Origin: Ochotona curzoniae
Lineage: Eukaryota; Chordata; Mammalia; Lagomorpha; Ochotonidae
DNA: 64,000 bases
Direction: 5' to 3'
Assembly: GCF_017591425.1 (NCBI RefSeq)
Contig: NW_024465800.1
Span: forward strand, 1 to 64,000
How positions within the stretch are numbered: position 1 is the stretch's first letter; every line of letters begins with the position of its first letter. The notes under the pieces are model-generated. The model was not told the DNA's origin. It saw only the letters and a program-made list of their open reading frames with translations, and ran no database searches. Shown here in pieces: positions 35,445 to 46,905 of this stretch. The translations under genes were made by a program, and so were the position numbers.

Positions 35445-35715
35445 CATACTCAGAGTGACGGGTATGAATGCGGGCTTGTTCTGCATTCCAGCTGCCTGAT
35501 GCTGCAGACTTTGGGAGGCAGCAGGTGGTTGCTTAAACATCTGCATCCCTGCCTCCCATGTGTAAGACCCACAATGAAGTCTTTTGCCCCTGCTGTTGTG
35601 TCCTGGTCCAGCTGTCCTTGTGCAGGCATTCAGGAAGTGAGCTGGCAGGTGAGATCAGTTGCACATTCTCTCTCTCTCTCTGTTTCTCCTCTTCCCTTGT
35701 TTTTATTTATTTATT
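35445..35715 (+). mobile_element. Old CSINE
   Basis: Diverged but ordered blocks: GATGCTGCAGACTTTGGGAGGCAGCAGGTG, TGCATCCCTGCCTCCCATGTG, CTGTCCTTGTGCAGGCATTCAGG, then a CTCTCTCTCTCT end. Confidence 0.6.
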
Positions 35716-35985
35716 TTTTTTTTTTTGTTTAAAGAAAAAAAAAGTGAAAATACATCAGCTTAAATACCCCACGCATGTGTATCTCGAAGGAAGGCTAGCA
35801 AATGCTGCTTGGTAGGAAGCCAGGCAAGTAGCTGTGGCTTTGTTGTGTTGTCACCTCCTGTACAGACAAGCTGTGTATAATGGTGCTCTTGGGATATGCA
35901 ACTTGACTCTTAAACTATGTGCTGGGAAATGATTGGAAAAGGTAAGCTCACAGAAAAAGGTGGTTGGTTTAAAAATCACTTGGGG

Positions 35986-36323
35986 GCACCTGGTGGGGTG
36001 GCGCAAGTGGTTAAAGGTCCTCGCTTTGCATGCCCGGGATCCCATATGGGCACCGGTTCTAATCCCGGCAGCCCCGCTTCCCTTCCAGCTCCCTGCCTGT
36101 GGCCTGGGAAAGCAGTCGAGGACGGCCCAAAGCTTTGGGAACCTGCACCCGCGTGGGAGATCCTGAAGAGGCTCCTGGCTTCGGATCGGCATAGTATCGG
36201 CCCGCTGCGCTCACTTGGGGAGTGAATCATCGGACAGAAGATCTTCCTCTCTGTCTCTCCTCTCTGTATATCCGCCTTTCCAATGAAAAAATAATAAAAA
36301 TAAATCTTTAAAAAAAATTAAAA
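35986..36323 (+). mobile_element. CSINE, young
   Basis: CACCTGGTGGGGTGGCGCAAGTGG head, GCCCGGGATCCCATATGGGC, ending AATAAATCTTTAAAAAAAATT. Flanked by exact 15-bp copies of AAAAATCACTTGGGG (35971-35985 and 36324-36338). Confidence 0.97.
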
Positions 36324-36534
36324 AAAAATCACTTGGGGAAAAATTTGCTTTCATTGGTAATCAGCATGTTGCCATTTCTGTAACAATGAGGAAACCCTGT
36401 TTGTAAGATTTGAGAAGAAAGAAATATGCATACCTCTATGTGTGGATATGTGTGTATGCCAGAGGATTTCAAAATGTTCATTGGAAAACACAATTAGCAG
36501 GTAAATTTAGGGATAGACATGTGGTCTAGAAGTG

Positions 36535-36878
36535 AGCCGCCCTTTGGTTTGCCTGCATCCCAAGTGATGCCACCCTTTGGTTTGCCTGCCTCCCAAGTGA
36601 CAGTGTCTGGGTTTACACACAGCTGTGGCTCCTGAGTTTGAATTTCCTATTAATAGGGTCCCCAGAAGACAGCACGTGATGATGGTTACAGCCCTGCTAT
36701 CCACATGGGAGACCTGGGTGAAGTTCCTCATTCCTACTTTAACCCATGTCTTCTCCCCGCATCTCACCCCAGCATCCTTGTGGGCATCTGGGGAATAAAG
36801 TAGTGGATGGCAGAAGTTCATGTCTCTGTTTTCCTCCTTCCTTTGCTCCCTCCATATTGATGAAATAAAAATCTTAAG
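36535..36878 (+). mobile_element. Old CSINE with an internal 33-bp duplication
   Basis: CCACATGGGAGACCTGGGTGAAGTTCCTC and ATGAAATAAAAATCTTAAGC mark the SINE 3' half. The 5' part begins with two tandem 33-bp units at 36536-36568 and 36569-36601 (three differences). Confidence 0.6.
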
Positions 36879-36884
36879 CACTCT

Positions 36885-37167
36885 TAAAAAAACTAAAGAA
36901 AAAGAGAGAAGGAGATAAAGATCCTCCTTCTGCTAGTTTACTCCCCAAGTGGCTGGAGCTAAGCTGATCGAAGCTGGGAGTCAGGGGTTTCTTCCAGGTC
37001 TCCCAAGTGAGGCCAGGGTCCCAAGATTTTGGGTAGTCCTCTACTGCTTTCTGAAGCAACAAGCATGGAGCTGGAAGGGAAGTGGAAAAGCTGGGACAGG
37101 AACCCATATGGGATTCTGTTGCTTGCAAGATGTGGACTACAGCCACTAGACTACTGTACTGGGACGG
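36885..37167 (-). mobile_element. CSINE
   Basis: TCCCAAGTGAGGCCAGGGTCCCAAGATTTTGGG, CCCATATGGGATTCTG and the GGACTACAGCCACTAG head on the minus strand. Its tail abuts the tail of the plus-strand SINE ending at 36878. Confidence 0.88.
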
Positions 37168-37406
37168 TAACTTATCTTTGACATTGTATTCAAAACTTAT
37201 TTGCTATAATTTTTTTTCTCATTTAAAAGTTTAGAAAACTCTAAAATGAAAGCTATTTTGTCTGGGAAATATATTAAATCATGTTGAAGATATTTATTCT
37301 TATTTGATGATGAGTAAGATTTAGGTGGATAAGGATGATAAGTATTTTTGCTGCTGCTTAGATTGATACAGGACTGTTGTTTAGTTTGGTTAAACTTAGT
37401 GATCTG

Positions 37407-37740
37407 GGGCCCACGATAGCCCTCACCTTGCATCTGCCAGGATCCAATATGATGCTCGTTTGTATCCTGGCAGCTCCAGTTCCCTTTCAGCTCCCTGCTT
37501 GTGGCCTAGGATAAGAGAAAAGGATGGCCCAAAGCCTTGAGACCCTGCACCTGTGTGGGAGATCTGAAGAAGCGGCTGGCTCCTGGCTTTGCATCATTTT
37601 GACTCCAGCTGCTGTGAGCAATTAGGGGGTGAAAAAGCAGGTGGAGGAGCTTTCTCTCTGTCTCTACTTCTCTATGTAAATCTGCCTATCCAGTAAAAAT
37701 AAATAAATCTTAAAAAAAAAAAAAAGAAAAGAAAAAAGAA
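37407..37740 (+). mobile_element. CSINE
   Basis: GGGCCCACGATAGCCCTCACCTTGC head and AATAAATAAATCTTAAAAAAAAAAAAAG tail. TGATCTG repeated at 37400-37406 and 37741-37747. Confidence 0.9.
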
Positions 37741-37747
37741 TGATCTG

Positions 37748-38585
37748 CTTGTTTGGACTTTCACAGTTGTCTGTCCAAAAGCAATAAAGCTCCGGAAACC
37801 CATGGCAGTTAATGGAGGATATTTATTTTGTTGCTCAGAATTGCCTCGTAACTTATCTACATGTCACTGTAATTCAGAAAGCATAGTGTCAAATGTTGCA
37901 TATCAGTCAATAACCCTACCACTCTAGAGTAGATATTTTATGTGTTGTAAGAAATCTATGGAAGGGTGTAGGAGTTTACCTTATTTATTGGACACTTTAT
38001 TGATTCCTTGATTTACATTATTATTAGGTAACTCTGAAAGGAGAAGTGAAACATTTTTTGGTGAGAATTAGGATGTGCTTTGTCGTGTTGGTGATATTTT
38101 TCTTTTGAATTATTTGCATTTTATATCAGTGAGTTCATGGCTGCTTTTCTGCAACAATTAATATTGTGTCACATCAGTAATTGATGCCGAGCCAAGTCGA
38201 TACAGCTTTATTTATTGCCTTGGAGCCTCTCACCATAATCTTTCCTAAGGAAAGGAGTGTTTCAATATCTGGAGTAAGCAAGTCCATCTAGAAGGGACAA
38301 GATTGGGGCTTTCTGTACAGTTCAGAAAACTTCAAAATTTCTCTTGGTTTCAAATCTGCTGGTGCTGAGAGACTTGAATGTGATATCCACAGGAGGAAAC
38401 TTATAATTTGTCAATAATACTTACTAATCTTTGATGTATCACATATGGAAGGTTTGAGATGGAAGAACAAGGCACCCTCCAGGAACTATGTATAATTGGA
38501 AAATTGCTTGAAGGCAACTCAAAAAAGGTGTTATGGAAGAAAAGAGTTAATGGAAGTTTAAAACCTCTTTGAGTATTACCTGTTG
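37748..38585. other. No recognisable feature
   Basis: AT-rich, unique-looking sequence. Confidence 0.45.
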
Positions 38586-38589
38586 AGTG

Positions 38590-38875
38590 TAGTTATCTGA
38601 AAGGCAAACAGGGAAAGACAGAGAAGAGGCAGATAGAGGTCTGCCAACAACTGTGTCAGGCTTCAAGTGCACACATTTGTTGAAGGTAAGTTTGCATGAA
38701 ACCAGGGCCACATTGTCCATCAGTCTCCCACAAGAGGACCAAGAAGCCAATTGCTGGGGTCATCACCTATTGCTTCCCAGGATTCACATCCACAGCAAGT
38801 TGGAATCAGGAACAGTGCTCAGACTCAAACCCTGACACTCTGGCATAGGATGTGAGCATCACAAGCTACATGGTT
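38590..38875 (-). mobile_element. Old CSINE
   Basis: CTGAAAGGCAAACAGGGAAAGACAGAG, CTATTGCTTCCCAGG, AGCAAGTTGGAATCAGGAACAGTGCTCAGACTCAAACC and GGCATAGGATGTGAGCATC follow the minus-strand order of the older CSINE consensus. Confidence 0.65.
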
Positions 38876-38885
38876 TTCCTTTTCT

Positions 38886-38965
38886 TTGCTTCCTTCCTCC
38901 CTCCCTCCTCCCTTCCTCTCTCCCTCCCTCCCTCTCTGCATTCCCTCCCTCCGTTCCTTTCTTCC
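38886..38965. repeat. (CCCT)n/(CCTT)n tract
   Basis: Imperfect CCTT/CCCT tetranucleotide run; an ATT-rich run follows at 39028-39056. Confidence 0.85.
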
Positions 38966-39502
38966 ATGCTTTTATTCCTTTTATTCCTTCTGATTTTTTC
39001 ACTCATTATTCCTTTCTTTTATCTGTTTATTATTATTACTATTATTATTTTATTATTTTCACATGTACTGAGTTCAGCCAACTTGTAAAAGTACATTTTC
39101 TCTTTCTGGTTTCTTTATCTCATGAGCTGTATATACCTGCATGTAAGCAGACCAGGAATCATTTTTTTCTCTGAGTGGTAACAATTTTAGCTTACCCCAA
39201 GAACTCTGAGTAAATTACATCATTAGTAGAAAATAATGAAGGTTAAGGAATGTGTGAGCCACATCAACTCCAAACAGCATCCCTTCAAGAGAGCTCCCAA
39301 CCTGGGATTAGGACGTATCTCTGCTATTTTTAAAATCCTGTTTCCACAGCACTTAATGAGAAATGGAACCCTAACAGCTAATCTAACCAATCAGTTCATT
39401 TTAATTCCATACCTAACCGTCCATGTGCATTAAGACCAAACTTTTCTGTTGGGTGAGAACTTGAAAAATGGGTGAGTTTTCTTGCATCTAAATCTTGTTC
39501 AG

Positions 39503-39830
39503 GGGCCCGGCAGCATGGTGAAGTGGCTAAAGTCCTGGCCTTGAAAGCTTCGGGATCCCATATGGGCTCCAGTTCTAATCCCGGCAGCTCCACTTCCCAT
39601 CCAGCTCCCTGCCTGTGGCCTGGGAAAGCAGTCGAGGATGGCCCAATGCTTTGGGATCCTGCACCCATGTGGGAGACCTGGGGGAGGTTTCTGGATCCTG
39701 GCTTCGGATCGGCACAGCACCAGTCATTGCAGTCACTTGGAGAATGAATCATCAGACAGAAGATCTTCCTCTCTGTCTCTCCTCTCTGTATATCTGACTT
39801 TGTAACACAAATAAATAAACCTTTAAAAAA
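39503..39830 (+). mobile_element. CSINE
   Basis: GGGCCCGGCAGCATGG head, CGGGATCCCATATGGGCTCC, AATAAATAAACCTTTAAAAAAG tail. Imperfect duplication ATCTTGTTCAG/ATTCTAGTTCAG on the two sides. Confidence 0.93.
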
Positions 39831-39843
39831 GATTCTAGTTCAG

Positions 39844-40288
39844 ACTACATAACCCTGGAGAGTGTGCTACTCCAGCAAGCTGGGAGTGCAAGGATAAGAT
39901 CAAATTCCCTCTTAAGACACACTAATAAAGTAATACACACTTAGCTTTTGCAGATTGGGGTGCTTTGTTTATTTTTTTACATTTGGCTTTGTTACTTGTA
40001 CTCGAACTGGAAAAGAGCGGTGAAAATGATTTACTTCATGGCATAAATTCATTTGAGACAAAAATGCATCAGTAACACTCTATGTATTCTTTATCATGCA
40101 GGTAGCCTAGTTTGCAGGTCCTGTTTGCTTCAGGGAACATTCCAAAATGCTACTTTCTGGTACATTGCTTGCCCATCCATCAGCTCAGTGCTTTAAATTC
40201 ATATATATATGCAGAGGTTTTCTTCACTTACAATTAGTTTTCATCATGTTATTAATTGAAACGAGATATCACTGTGGCAATAAACGTT
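39844..40288. other. No recognisable feature
   Basis: No gene or named repeat seen. Confidence 0.45.
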
Positions 40289-40305
40289 AGAAATAATGAC
40301 TTTTA

Positions 40306-40979
40306 GGGTCTGGTGCAGTAGCCTAGTGACTCAAGTCCTCGCCTTGAATGTGCTGGTATCCCATATGGGCGCCGGTTCTAATCCCGGCCGCTCCACTTTC
40401 CATCCAGCTCCCTGCTTGTGGCCTGGGAAAGCAGTCAAGGACGGCCCAAACTTTGGGATCCTGCACCTGCCTGAGAGACCTCTAAGAGGCTCTTGGCTCC
40501 TGGCTTCGGAGCAGTGCAGCACCAGCCATTGCAGTCATTTGGGGAGTGAATCATCAGATGGAAGATCTTCCTCTCTGTCTCCCTTCCTCTTTGTATCTCT
40601 GATTTTGCAATAAAAAAAATATATTTTTTTAAGATTTTTAATTTTTTTTAAATTTTTATTGGAAAGGCGGCTGTACAGAGAGGAGAGACAGAGAGGAAGA
40701 TCTTCCGTCCGATGATTCACTCCCCAATTGAGCGCAACGGCTGATGCTATGCCGATCCGAAGCCAGGAGCCTCTTCCGGGTCTCCCACATGGGTGCAGGG
40801 TCCCAAAGCCTTGGGCCGTCCTCGACTGCTTTCCCAGGCCACAGGCAGGGAGCTGGATGGGAAGCGGGGCTGCCGGGATTAGAACTGGTGTCCATTGGGA
40901 TCCCGGGCATGCAAAGCCAGGACCTTAACCACTTGCGCCAATGCACCGGGCCCCCCCAAAAAATAAATCTTAATAAAAA
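40306..40979 (+). mobile_element. CSINE interrupted in its tail by a second CSINE
   Basis: Body 40306-40640, with the tail resuming at about 40960 (AAAAAATAAATCTTAATAAAA). Outer flanks AGAAATAATGACTTTTA (40289-40305) and AGAAATAATACATTTTA (40980-40996) are its target-site duplication with three mismatches. That shows the element at 40641-40959 landed inside it. Confidence 0.9.
40641..40959 (-). mobile_element. CSINE, young, nested in the preceding one
   Basis: ATTGGAAAGGCGG...CTTCCGTCCGATGATTCACTCCCC...GCACCGGGCCCCCCC on the minus strand. Opposite in orientation to its host, so the pair is a long inverted repeat with almost no spacer. Confidence 0.93.
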
Positions 40980-40996
40980 AGAAATAATACATTTTA

Positions 40997-42084
40997 AAAT
41001 TCCACTTTGGTTACAAGAAGCAAACCTGAAAATGCATCTATCTGAATCCACATTTTCATTTATATTTCTTTTCTTTACGGATGTAGCTTATAGAAGCTCA
41101 TGACTTGCAGGAAGCAAAAGGAGCTTTCTAAATTTAAAGACCTCATGTTCTCCACAAGAAAGGGCACTCAAACCAACTACTGGGAATGCTTTTCCACTTT
41201 CAGTGAACACACTTTGTTCATGAAGAAGGTCACACATTCAAAACTCAAAGAGAAACCATAATGTAAATCAAAATGTAAATTGCATGTCCCAACCTTTTCT
41301 ATTTATTTATGCTACTTTCATATTCTTTAATTTTGTTCTGCTTCTTTTTTTTTTAAATAATGAGCTTACTTTTTGTTCTGCTTCCCATGGGCTTCTTAGA
41401 TACCAATATCATTGTTAATTAAAATGTTAATCAGCACCTTTCCTCTTGGCTCTTGGTCTTGGAAATTGGTTTGGATTTGATACATCTGAGAAATTGAAAC
41501 TGACTTGTCTGAAATGCTGTTAAGCGTGTCCTGCTGTGGTCTCCTGCCTGTGCACACTACTTTTATATTTATGATCTGTCTGTAATTGTAATGCTTTTAG
41601 TGTTTTCAAGGGATGTATGCTATTTTGTTTTAGTCAGTGCAAATCTTTGTGAAGGTAGGGGTTTGTATTATATGAATATATATATAAATAAGCTATGCAT
41701 ATATTATTGAATACTGTTTTTGTTTATCAGATTAAAAAAAAAAAAACTTACTGATGAACTGTGCCTAAATTCCTAAGGAATATTATTGGCTTGCCTACAA
41801 CCGTCATGGTTTCGTTAGCGTGACAGTCCTCAAAAAATATTTAATTTCTCAATAGATCTTTCCTTTGACAAAGCTCTTTTAACTTTGCCAACCTCCTTAA
41901 TTCTCAATTTCAACTCACTTTTCCATAACCTTACTACTTAGCTCAGAACTTCCATGTCCTTTCATAGTCTAAGTGTGGTTTCTTTCTGCTTTCAACCTCC
42001 ATTACATCCCATACAGCCATCCAGTCAGCTTCCTTAAAACACATTTTCCCTTAATTTTCTCTATAATTAACAAATTGTGTTAGA
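40997..42084. other. No recognisable feature
   Basis: AT-rich, no gene or named repeat seen. Confidence 0.45.
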
Positions 42085-42395
42085 AAAAGTGATTAGAACT
42101 CTAGTTGTGATGTCGATATGCCATGTGAAAGTGCCTGAGTTCAAGTCTTGGTTTTGTTGCCCTATCCAGCTGGGAGGCAACAGTTAATGATATCTTTACG
42201 TGAGGCCTTATCGCTTACACAGGAGAACTAGAGTGGATTCCAGGTTCTTAGATGCAGCCTATCCCAACACCCAGATTTCTACCTGCATTTGGGAAAAGAA
42301 CCAGTGGATGGATGATCTCTTTCCATCTGTCTCTCTGTTTGTCCTCATCTCCATTTCTCTAATAAAAATAAATGTAAAAATTAGAAAAAATAAAA
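42085..42395 (+). mobile_element. Old CSINE
   Basis: GTGCCTGAGTTCAAGTCTTGG (B-box region), TATCCAGCTGGGAGGCAACAG, CCAGTGGATGGATGATCTCTTTCC and TCTCTAATAAAAATAAATG in SINE order. Confidence 0.7.
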
Positions 42396-42924
42396 TGTCA
42401 GAGGTGCATTGGTTTAGTTTTCCTGTTAGATGATTTATTATCTGATCTCATTGTGAGAAAACTTAATTGTAGTCGTTCCATAAAATGATCTCTTTTTTTG
42501 GACTATGCTATGTAGGTTTCAACTTTCATCAGCCCTCGCTTCCACTTTTTCGTTCTGTCATCTGGTCCATTTACCCCAGTGAGCCTAATCAGCTGCCATT
42601 GCTTCTTCCTAGACTGATGTCATGATATGTTGGCTTAATCTATTGCATCTTGGCACTGCCTTCTGATTATTTCAGGGGTACAACTGCCCACATTGTTATG
42701 TCTCCTTCTATTGACTGAACACATCTCACAGATCTGTATTTCTGAAAGTTACTATGAGCACACTGGTACCACATGAGAAATATTCAGAATTACATTGAAT
42801 CAATGAGTGACAAACTGAATAAATTAATCAATGTCGCTTGATTTATGCTAAATTGGGTCATTTATTTTTTATGTGTGGCTATCATTTTTGCACCCCTTCA
42901 TATCATTGTGTTATCTTTTGTTTC

Positions 42925-43205
42925 TAAAGATCTGTTGATTTATTTTGAAACCAAGACAAGAGAGGGAGAGCCTTATTCACTTCCCAGATCGTCACAATGG
43001 TTGTGGCTGGGCTAGGGACTTCTGTGTCTCCCACACAGGTGGTAGAGGCCCAAGTGATGGTGGCCTCTTCAATTATTATCCCAGGTGAAGTAGCAGGTCG
43101 CTGGACAGGAAGTAGAGCAGAAGGGGTTCAGTTGGTGGTGGAATGAGCTGCTGACTTCACAGAGGGTGGATTAACCCTTTAAATGCAAAGCCAGCCCCCC
43201 TTCTA
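42925..43205 (-). mobile_element. Old CSINE
   Basis: AAAGATCTGTTGATTTATTTTGAAA tail, CTGGGCTAGGGACTTCTGTGTCTCCCACACAGG, CCCAAGTGATGG and GCTGGACAGGAAGTAGAGCAG on the minus strand. Confidence 0.7.
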
Positions 43206-45185
43206 TTATCTTTACTAATTAGAATTTGTTAATATGCTAACCTTTAGAAATCTCTAGTTGGGTTAAGCTTTCTGAATGTGACATTTTCACAGAAACAGAA
43301 CTTCAGTGGAGAAATAATCAGGATGTTATTTGAATAAAGTGAAAATATATAGGGATGGTCAATTTCGATGGAAAATAAGATAGTTGCTCATTTTAGAGAG
43401 TTAGAGATTCTCTGGAAGTGACCTAATTAAATCAGCAGTTCCTTGCTGCGCATCAGCTAGGGACCAGGGAGTGTTGAAGAAACAGGAGCTGAGAGACAGA
43501 GACGAACAAGTGCAGTGATAAAGGGAAGTTATCCCCAGCAAGCTTACCCACAAGGACAAGCAGGTGTTCAGTTATTCCACTGTGCCATTTAGCTATTTAA
43601 TTCATATAAACCGCATTCCAGGGATGGATGAGGCCACACTCAGGTGTGTATTCATGTCAGATACACAGATGAGGCCCCGTTTGTCACAATTACTAATCCA
43701 CACTTATTGCATCGATAGTATGTTAAGAAACCAGAATAGAAACACTTATTTTGGAATATGACTGCAACTTCTGAGTATAAAAGTTCATTCAGGCATTTTT
43801 TTTTATTTAGTAAATGAAACTGCAGGTAGAGATTTATATTATAGTAAGATGTAGTTATTTTTAGGCACTAAAAATTCAAAGGAAAAACTATGGAAGTAAA
43901 ATATGGAGTGTAATTTTTTTTTTCTAGAATTGTCTTCAATTATTAAAGTATGGTATAAGCCTGACCAGTTTTTTCAAATTAAAAGATAAATAAACAGAAA
44001 GCATTTCCATGTTCGCTTCAATATGAAGTTAACACTAAGATACCATCGTCTGCTATAATCCATATACAAACTATGGTATGGTAAGTTCACATTTGATATT
44101 TTATGGTTCCTGCTAGAAACAAATGGAGCATTAATCTGATTTTCAGTATTTGAAAGGGTTTTTGGGTGGAGAACTGAAATGTTAAAAAGACACTTAGAGC
44201 TTCAAAAGAGCTCACAGTTAATAATCATGTGGTGCTATGTTGTTTTTCATGTTTCCATCTGTAATTTTTTTTAAATCCATTGCTGCTTCATGAGTTCCAT
44301 CACTTATCACATTTGTTTCATCCCCCCTCAAATACATTTTAGTAAAGAATTGGAGCATGAATAAAGATTTAATGTATGCTACACATAGAAATGTGATAAT
44401 GAAAAGTTCACAGAGCCTGAAAAGTTCTTGTCAAATATGTGAAAAGCAAGGACAATGGAAACGTGACAGTGAGCAGAGTGACAATTACCAAGGGCTTGAT
44501 GCTGAGCCATCACTGCCTTATGCATGCAGGCCGGCTCAGAACTGAGGAGTCTGCACACTACCATGAAGGAATGCATTTTTTGTTGTTGTTGTTATTTATT
44601 TCGTTGTTTTTATTAATTTATTTGAAAAGCAGAGTGATAGGAGAAAGCATGGACATAGTGCTCAGCAATAAAGGAGAACTGGCTGTGTCCTCAATAAAGC
44701 AAATAAATCTCCAGAAAATTATATTGGTTTGAAAGAAGCTAATCCTCAAATAGGCATCCTGTTCTAGCTAACGGCATTCTTCAAATGACGAAACTATAGA
44801 AAATAAACTCCAATTAGTAGTTTCTAGGAGTTTAAACCTCATGGTTAAAAACACACAAACAAAAAGCCCCACAACCCTCCAGAGTGGTCTTTTTTGAGTT
44901 TGGATTGGTATCGTGACGGCATCAATGCCGTATCTTAATTATAGCATGACACAATATTTTTCAACACATTTTCAGTGGGAAACTGCTTAAAAGGAATTTG
45001 TGATCTCTGTTTTTCACAACTGAGTGTGACTCTAATTCCCTTAAAATGAGCTATATAGTAATGATCATAATAACAATACAGAGTGATGCGGTAATGAAGG
45101 GCTGTGTCTTCTAATTATTTGAGTTTCTAGTTAAACTGAAGTACAATACATAAAGGTTTGATGTAGAGTCCTGCTTTTGTGGCTG
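43206..45185. other. No recognisable gene; one SINE-tail trace
   Basis: Mostly unique AT-rich sequence. TTGTTGTTGTT at 44581-44592 is followed by ATTTATTTGAAAAGCAGAGTGATAGG (44615-44642), a short minus-strand CSINE-tail remnant. Confidence 0.4.
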
Positions 45186-45189
45186 TGTG

Positions 45190-45476
45190 TGAAAGTACCG
45201 CTTGCGTGTCAGTATCCTGTATCAGAAGTTAGTGCAAGTCCTGGTTGCTTCAGTTCCAGACAAGATTCCTGCTGATGCACCAGCAAAGGCAGCACAGGGT
45301 GGTCCAAGTGCCAAGTTCCCTGTTAGTAGTGTGAGGCACACAGATGGTACTCAAGACTATGGCTTGAGGTTTGCCCAACCTAGTCATCAAGAGTAACTGG
45401 TGAATGGAGCAGTGAATGAAAGAGCTCATTTGCTATCTGTCTGTGCACTTTTCAAACAATAAAACACATTTAACAA
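45190..45476 (+). mobile_element. Old CSINE
   Basis: GTATCAGAAGTTAGTGCAAGTCCTGGTTGCTTC, GCACAGGGTGGTCCAAGTGCCAAG, TGGAGCAGTGAATGAAAGAGCTC and TTTTCAAACAATAAAACACATTT follow the SINE order. The next element lies in its tail. Confidence 0.6.
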
Positions 45477-45711
45477 AAAACACATTTATTTATCACTCCC
45501 CAAGCAGCAACAACGGTTGGAGCTGAGCCAATCAGAAGCCAGGAGTTTCCTCTGGGTTTCCCATGCAGGTGCAGCATCCTGGACTGCATTCCGAGACCAC
45601 AGGCAGGGAGCTGGATGGGAAGCGGGGCCTCCAGGATTAGAACCTGCTCCTATGTAGGATCCTGGCACCTTCAAGGCGAGGACCTTAACCACCATGCTAT
45701 TGCACTGGGCT
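45470..45711 (-). mobile_element. CSINE lacking most of its 3' end
   Basis: ACTCCCCAAGCAGCAACAACGG...GCACTGGGC on the minus strand with exact CAATAAAACACAT copies at 45457-45469 and 45712-45724. The CTCTCT-rich 3' portion is missing, leaving a 242-bp internally shortened element. Confidence 0.9.
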
Positions 45712-45724
45712 CAATAAAACACAT

Positions 45725-45754
45725 CTGAGAGAAAGAGAGAAAGAGAGAGAGAGA
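45725..45754. repeat. (GA)n-rich run
   Basis: GAGAGAAAGAGAGAAAGAGAGAGAGAGA. Confidence 0.85.
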
Positions 45755-46078
45755 TGATTGGTGTGGGACCAAAACAACAAAAAGGAAGATTTTATATATG
45801 GTATATGTGCTACTTAACATACTGCCTCTTATGTAAACTTTGAGAATTATATATCATTTTAAAAAATAAGTGTGCCTAGGCTGAAGTGCAAATTAAGGAA
45901 TGCTGGGCCACAAATGACAAATATTCAACTGTCAGGTGGCATAAACTCAGCCCCTCTGTGCAAGCTAGGAAAGGCCACCATCTTGTATATGCAGATTCTA
46001 GTACAGACTACTCATATCTGCTGGGAAGGTATTAGAGAGACTGAGGAATCATGAAACAATTCTTAAAGTATTCCCTGC

Positions 46079-46398
46079 GGGCCCGGTGCAGTAACCTAGT
46101 GGCTAAAATGCTTGCCTTGCACCTGCCAGGATCCCATATGAACACAGTTCACATCCTGGCAGCCCCACTTCCCATCCAGCTCCCTGCTTGTGGCCTGGAA
46201 AAGCAGTTGAGGACAGCCCAAAGCCTTGGGACCCTGCACCTACATAGGAGACCCATAAGAAGCTCCTGGCTTTGGATAGGCGTGGATCTGGTCATTGCGG
46301 CCACTTGGGGAGTGAATCATTGGAAGGAGGAACTTTCTGTCTGTCCTTCTCTCTGTATATCTTGTTTTCCAATAGAAATAAATATTTTTAAAAATCCC
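46079..46398 (+). mobile_element. CSINE
   Basis: GGGCCCGGTGCAGTAACCTAGTGG head, CAGGATCCCATATGAAC, AATAGAAATAAATATTTTTAAAAA tail. Confidence 0.93.
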
Positions 46399-46714
46399 AT
46401 GATAACTGGAGTGCCTCACCATAAAATTCCATTCTTTCAGACAAAGTAATTTGCAATACTATGCCTAAATCAAGGGCATAAGTGATTCATTTATCTGTGT
46501 TCCTTTACTGAGTGGCTATCTATTACAGTGATCTGAACATAATTGCATCTGACTAAAGAAGCACAGTCAAATGGAAAGAATATACTCTCCACTCTCCAGC
46601 ATGCATCAACTTGCCACATTACAGGATAGGGTTGCAGCCTGCTGATCAGCAGTATTTTCAGTATGTCTGTGCTCCATAGAACATCAGGGAAGTAGATCTC
46701 AACCTCTTACAGTG

Positions 46715-46844
46715 CTTCTGGACTCCACCTTACAGCTAATGCAGACCCTGGCAGTCCATGATGAAGGCTCAAGTGATTGGGTTCTTACTACCCACCAGGC
46801 AGAACTGAGTTATGTTCAGGAATCTGGGGTGTTAACTATTGGGT

Positions 46845-46850
<6 letters not shown>
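46715..46850 (+). mobile_element. Old CSINE fragment
   Basis: AGCTAATGCAGACCCTGGCAGTCCATGATGAAGGCTCAAGTGATTGGGTTC matches the middle of older CSINEs. Ends at a (TC)n run. Confidence 0.55.
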
Positions 46851-46876
<26 letters not shown>

Positions 46877-46905
46877 TCTCTCTCTCCCTCCCTCTCTCTC
46901 CCTGT
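46843..46905. repeat. (TC)n microsatellite
   Basis: About 60 bp of TC with a few CC interruptions, probably grown from the SINE CT-rich end. Confidence 0.95.
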
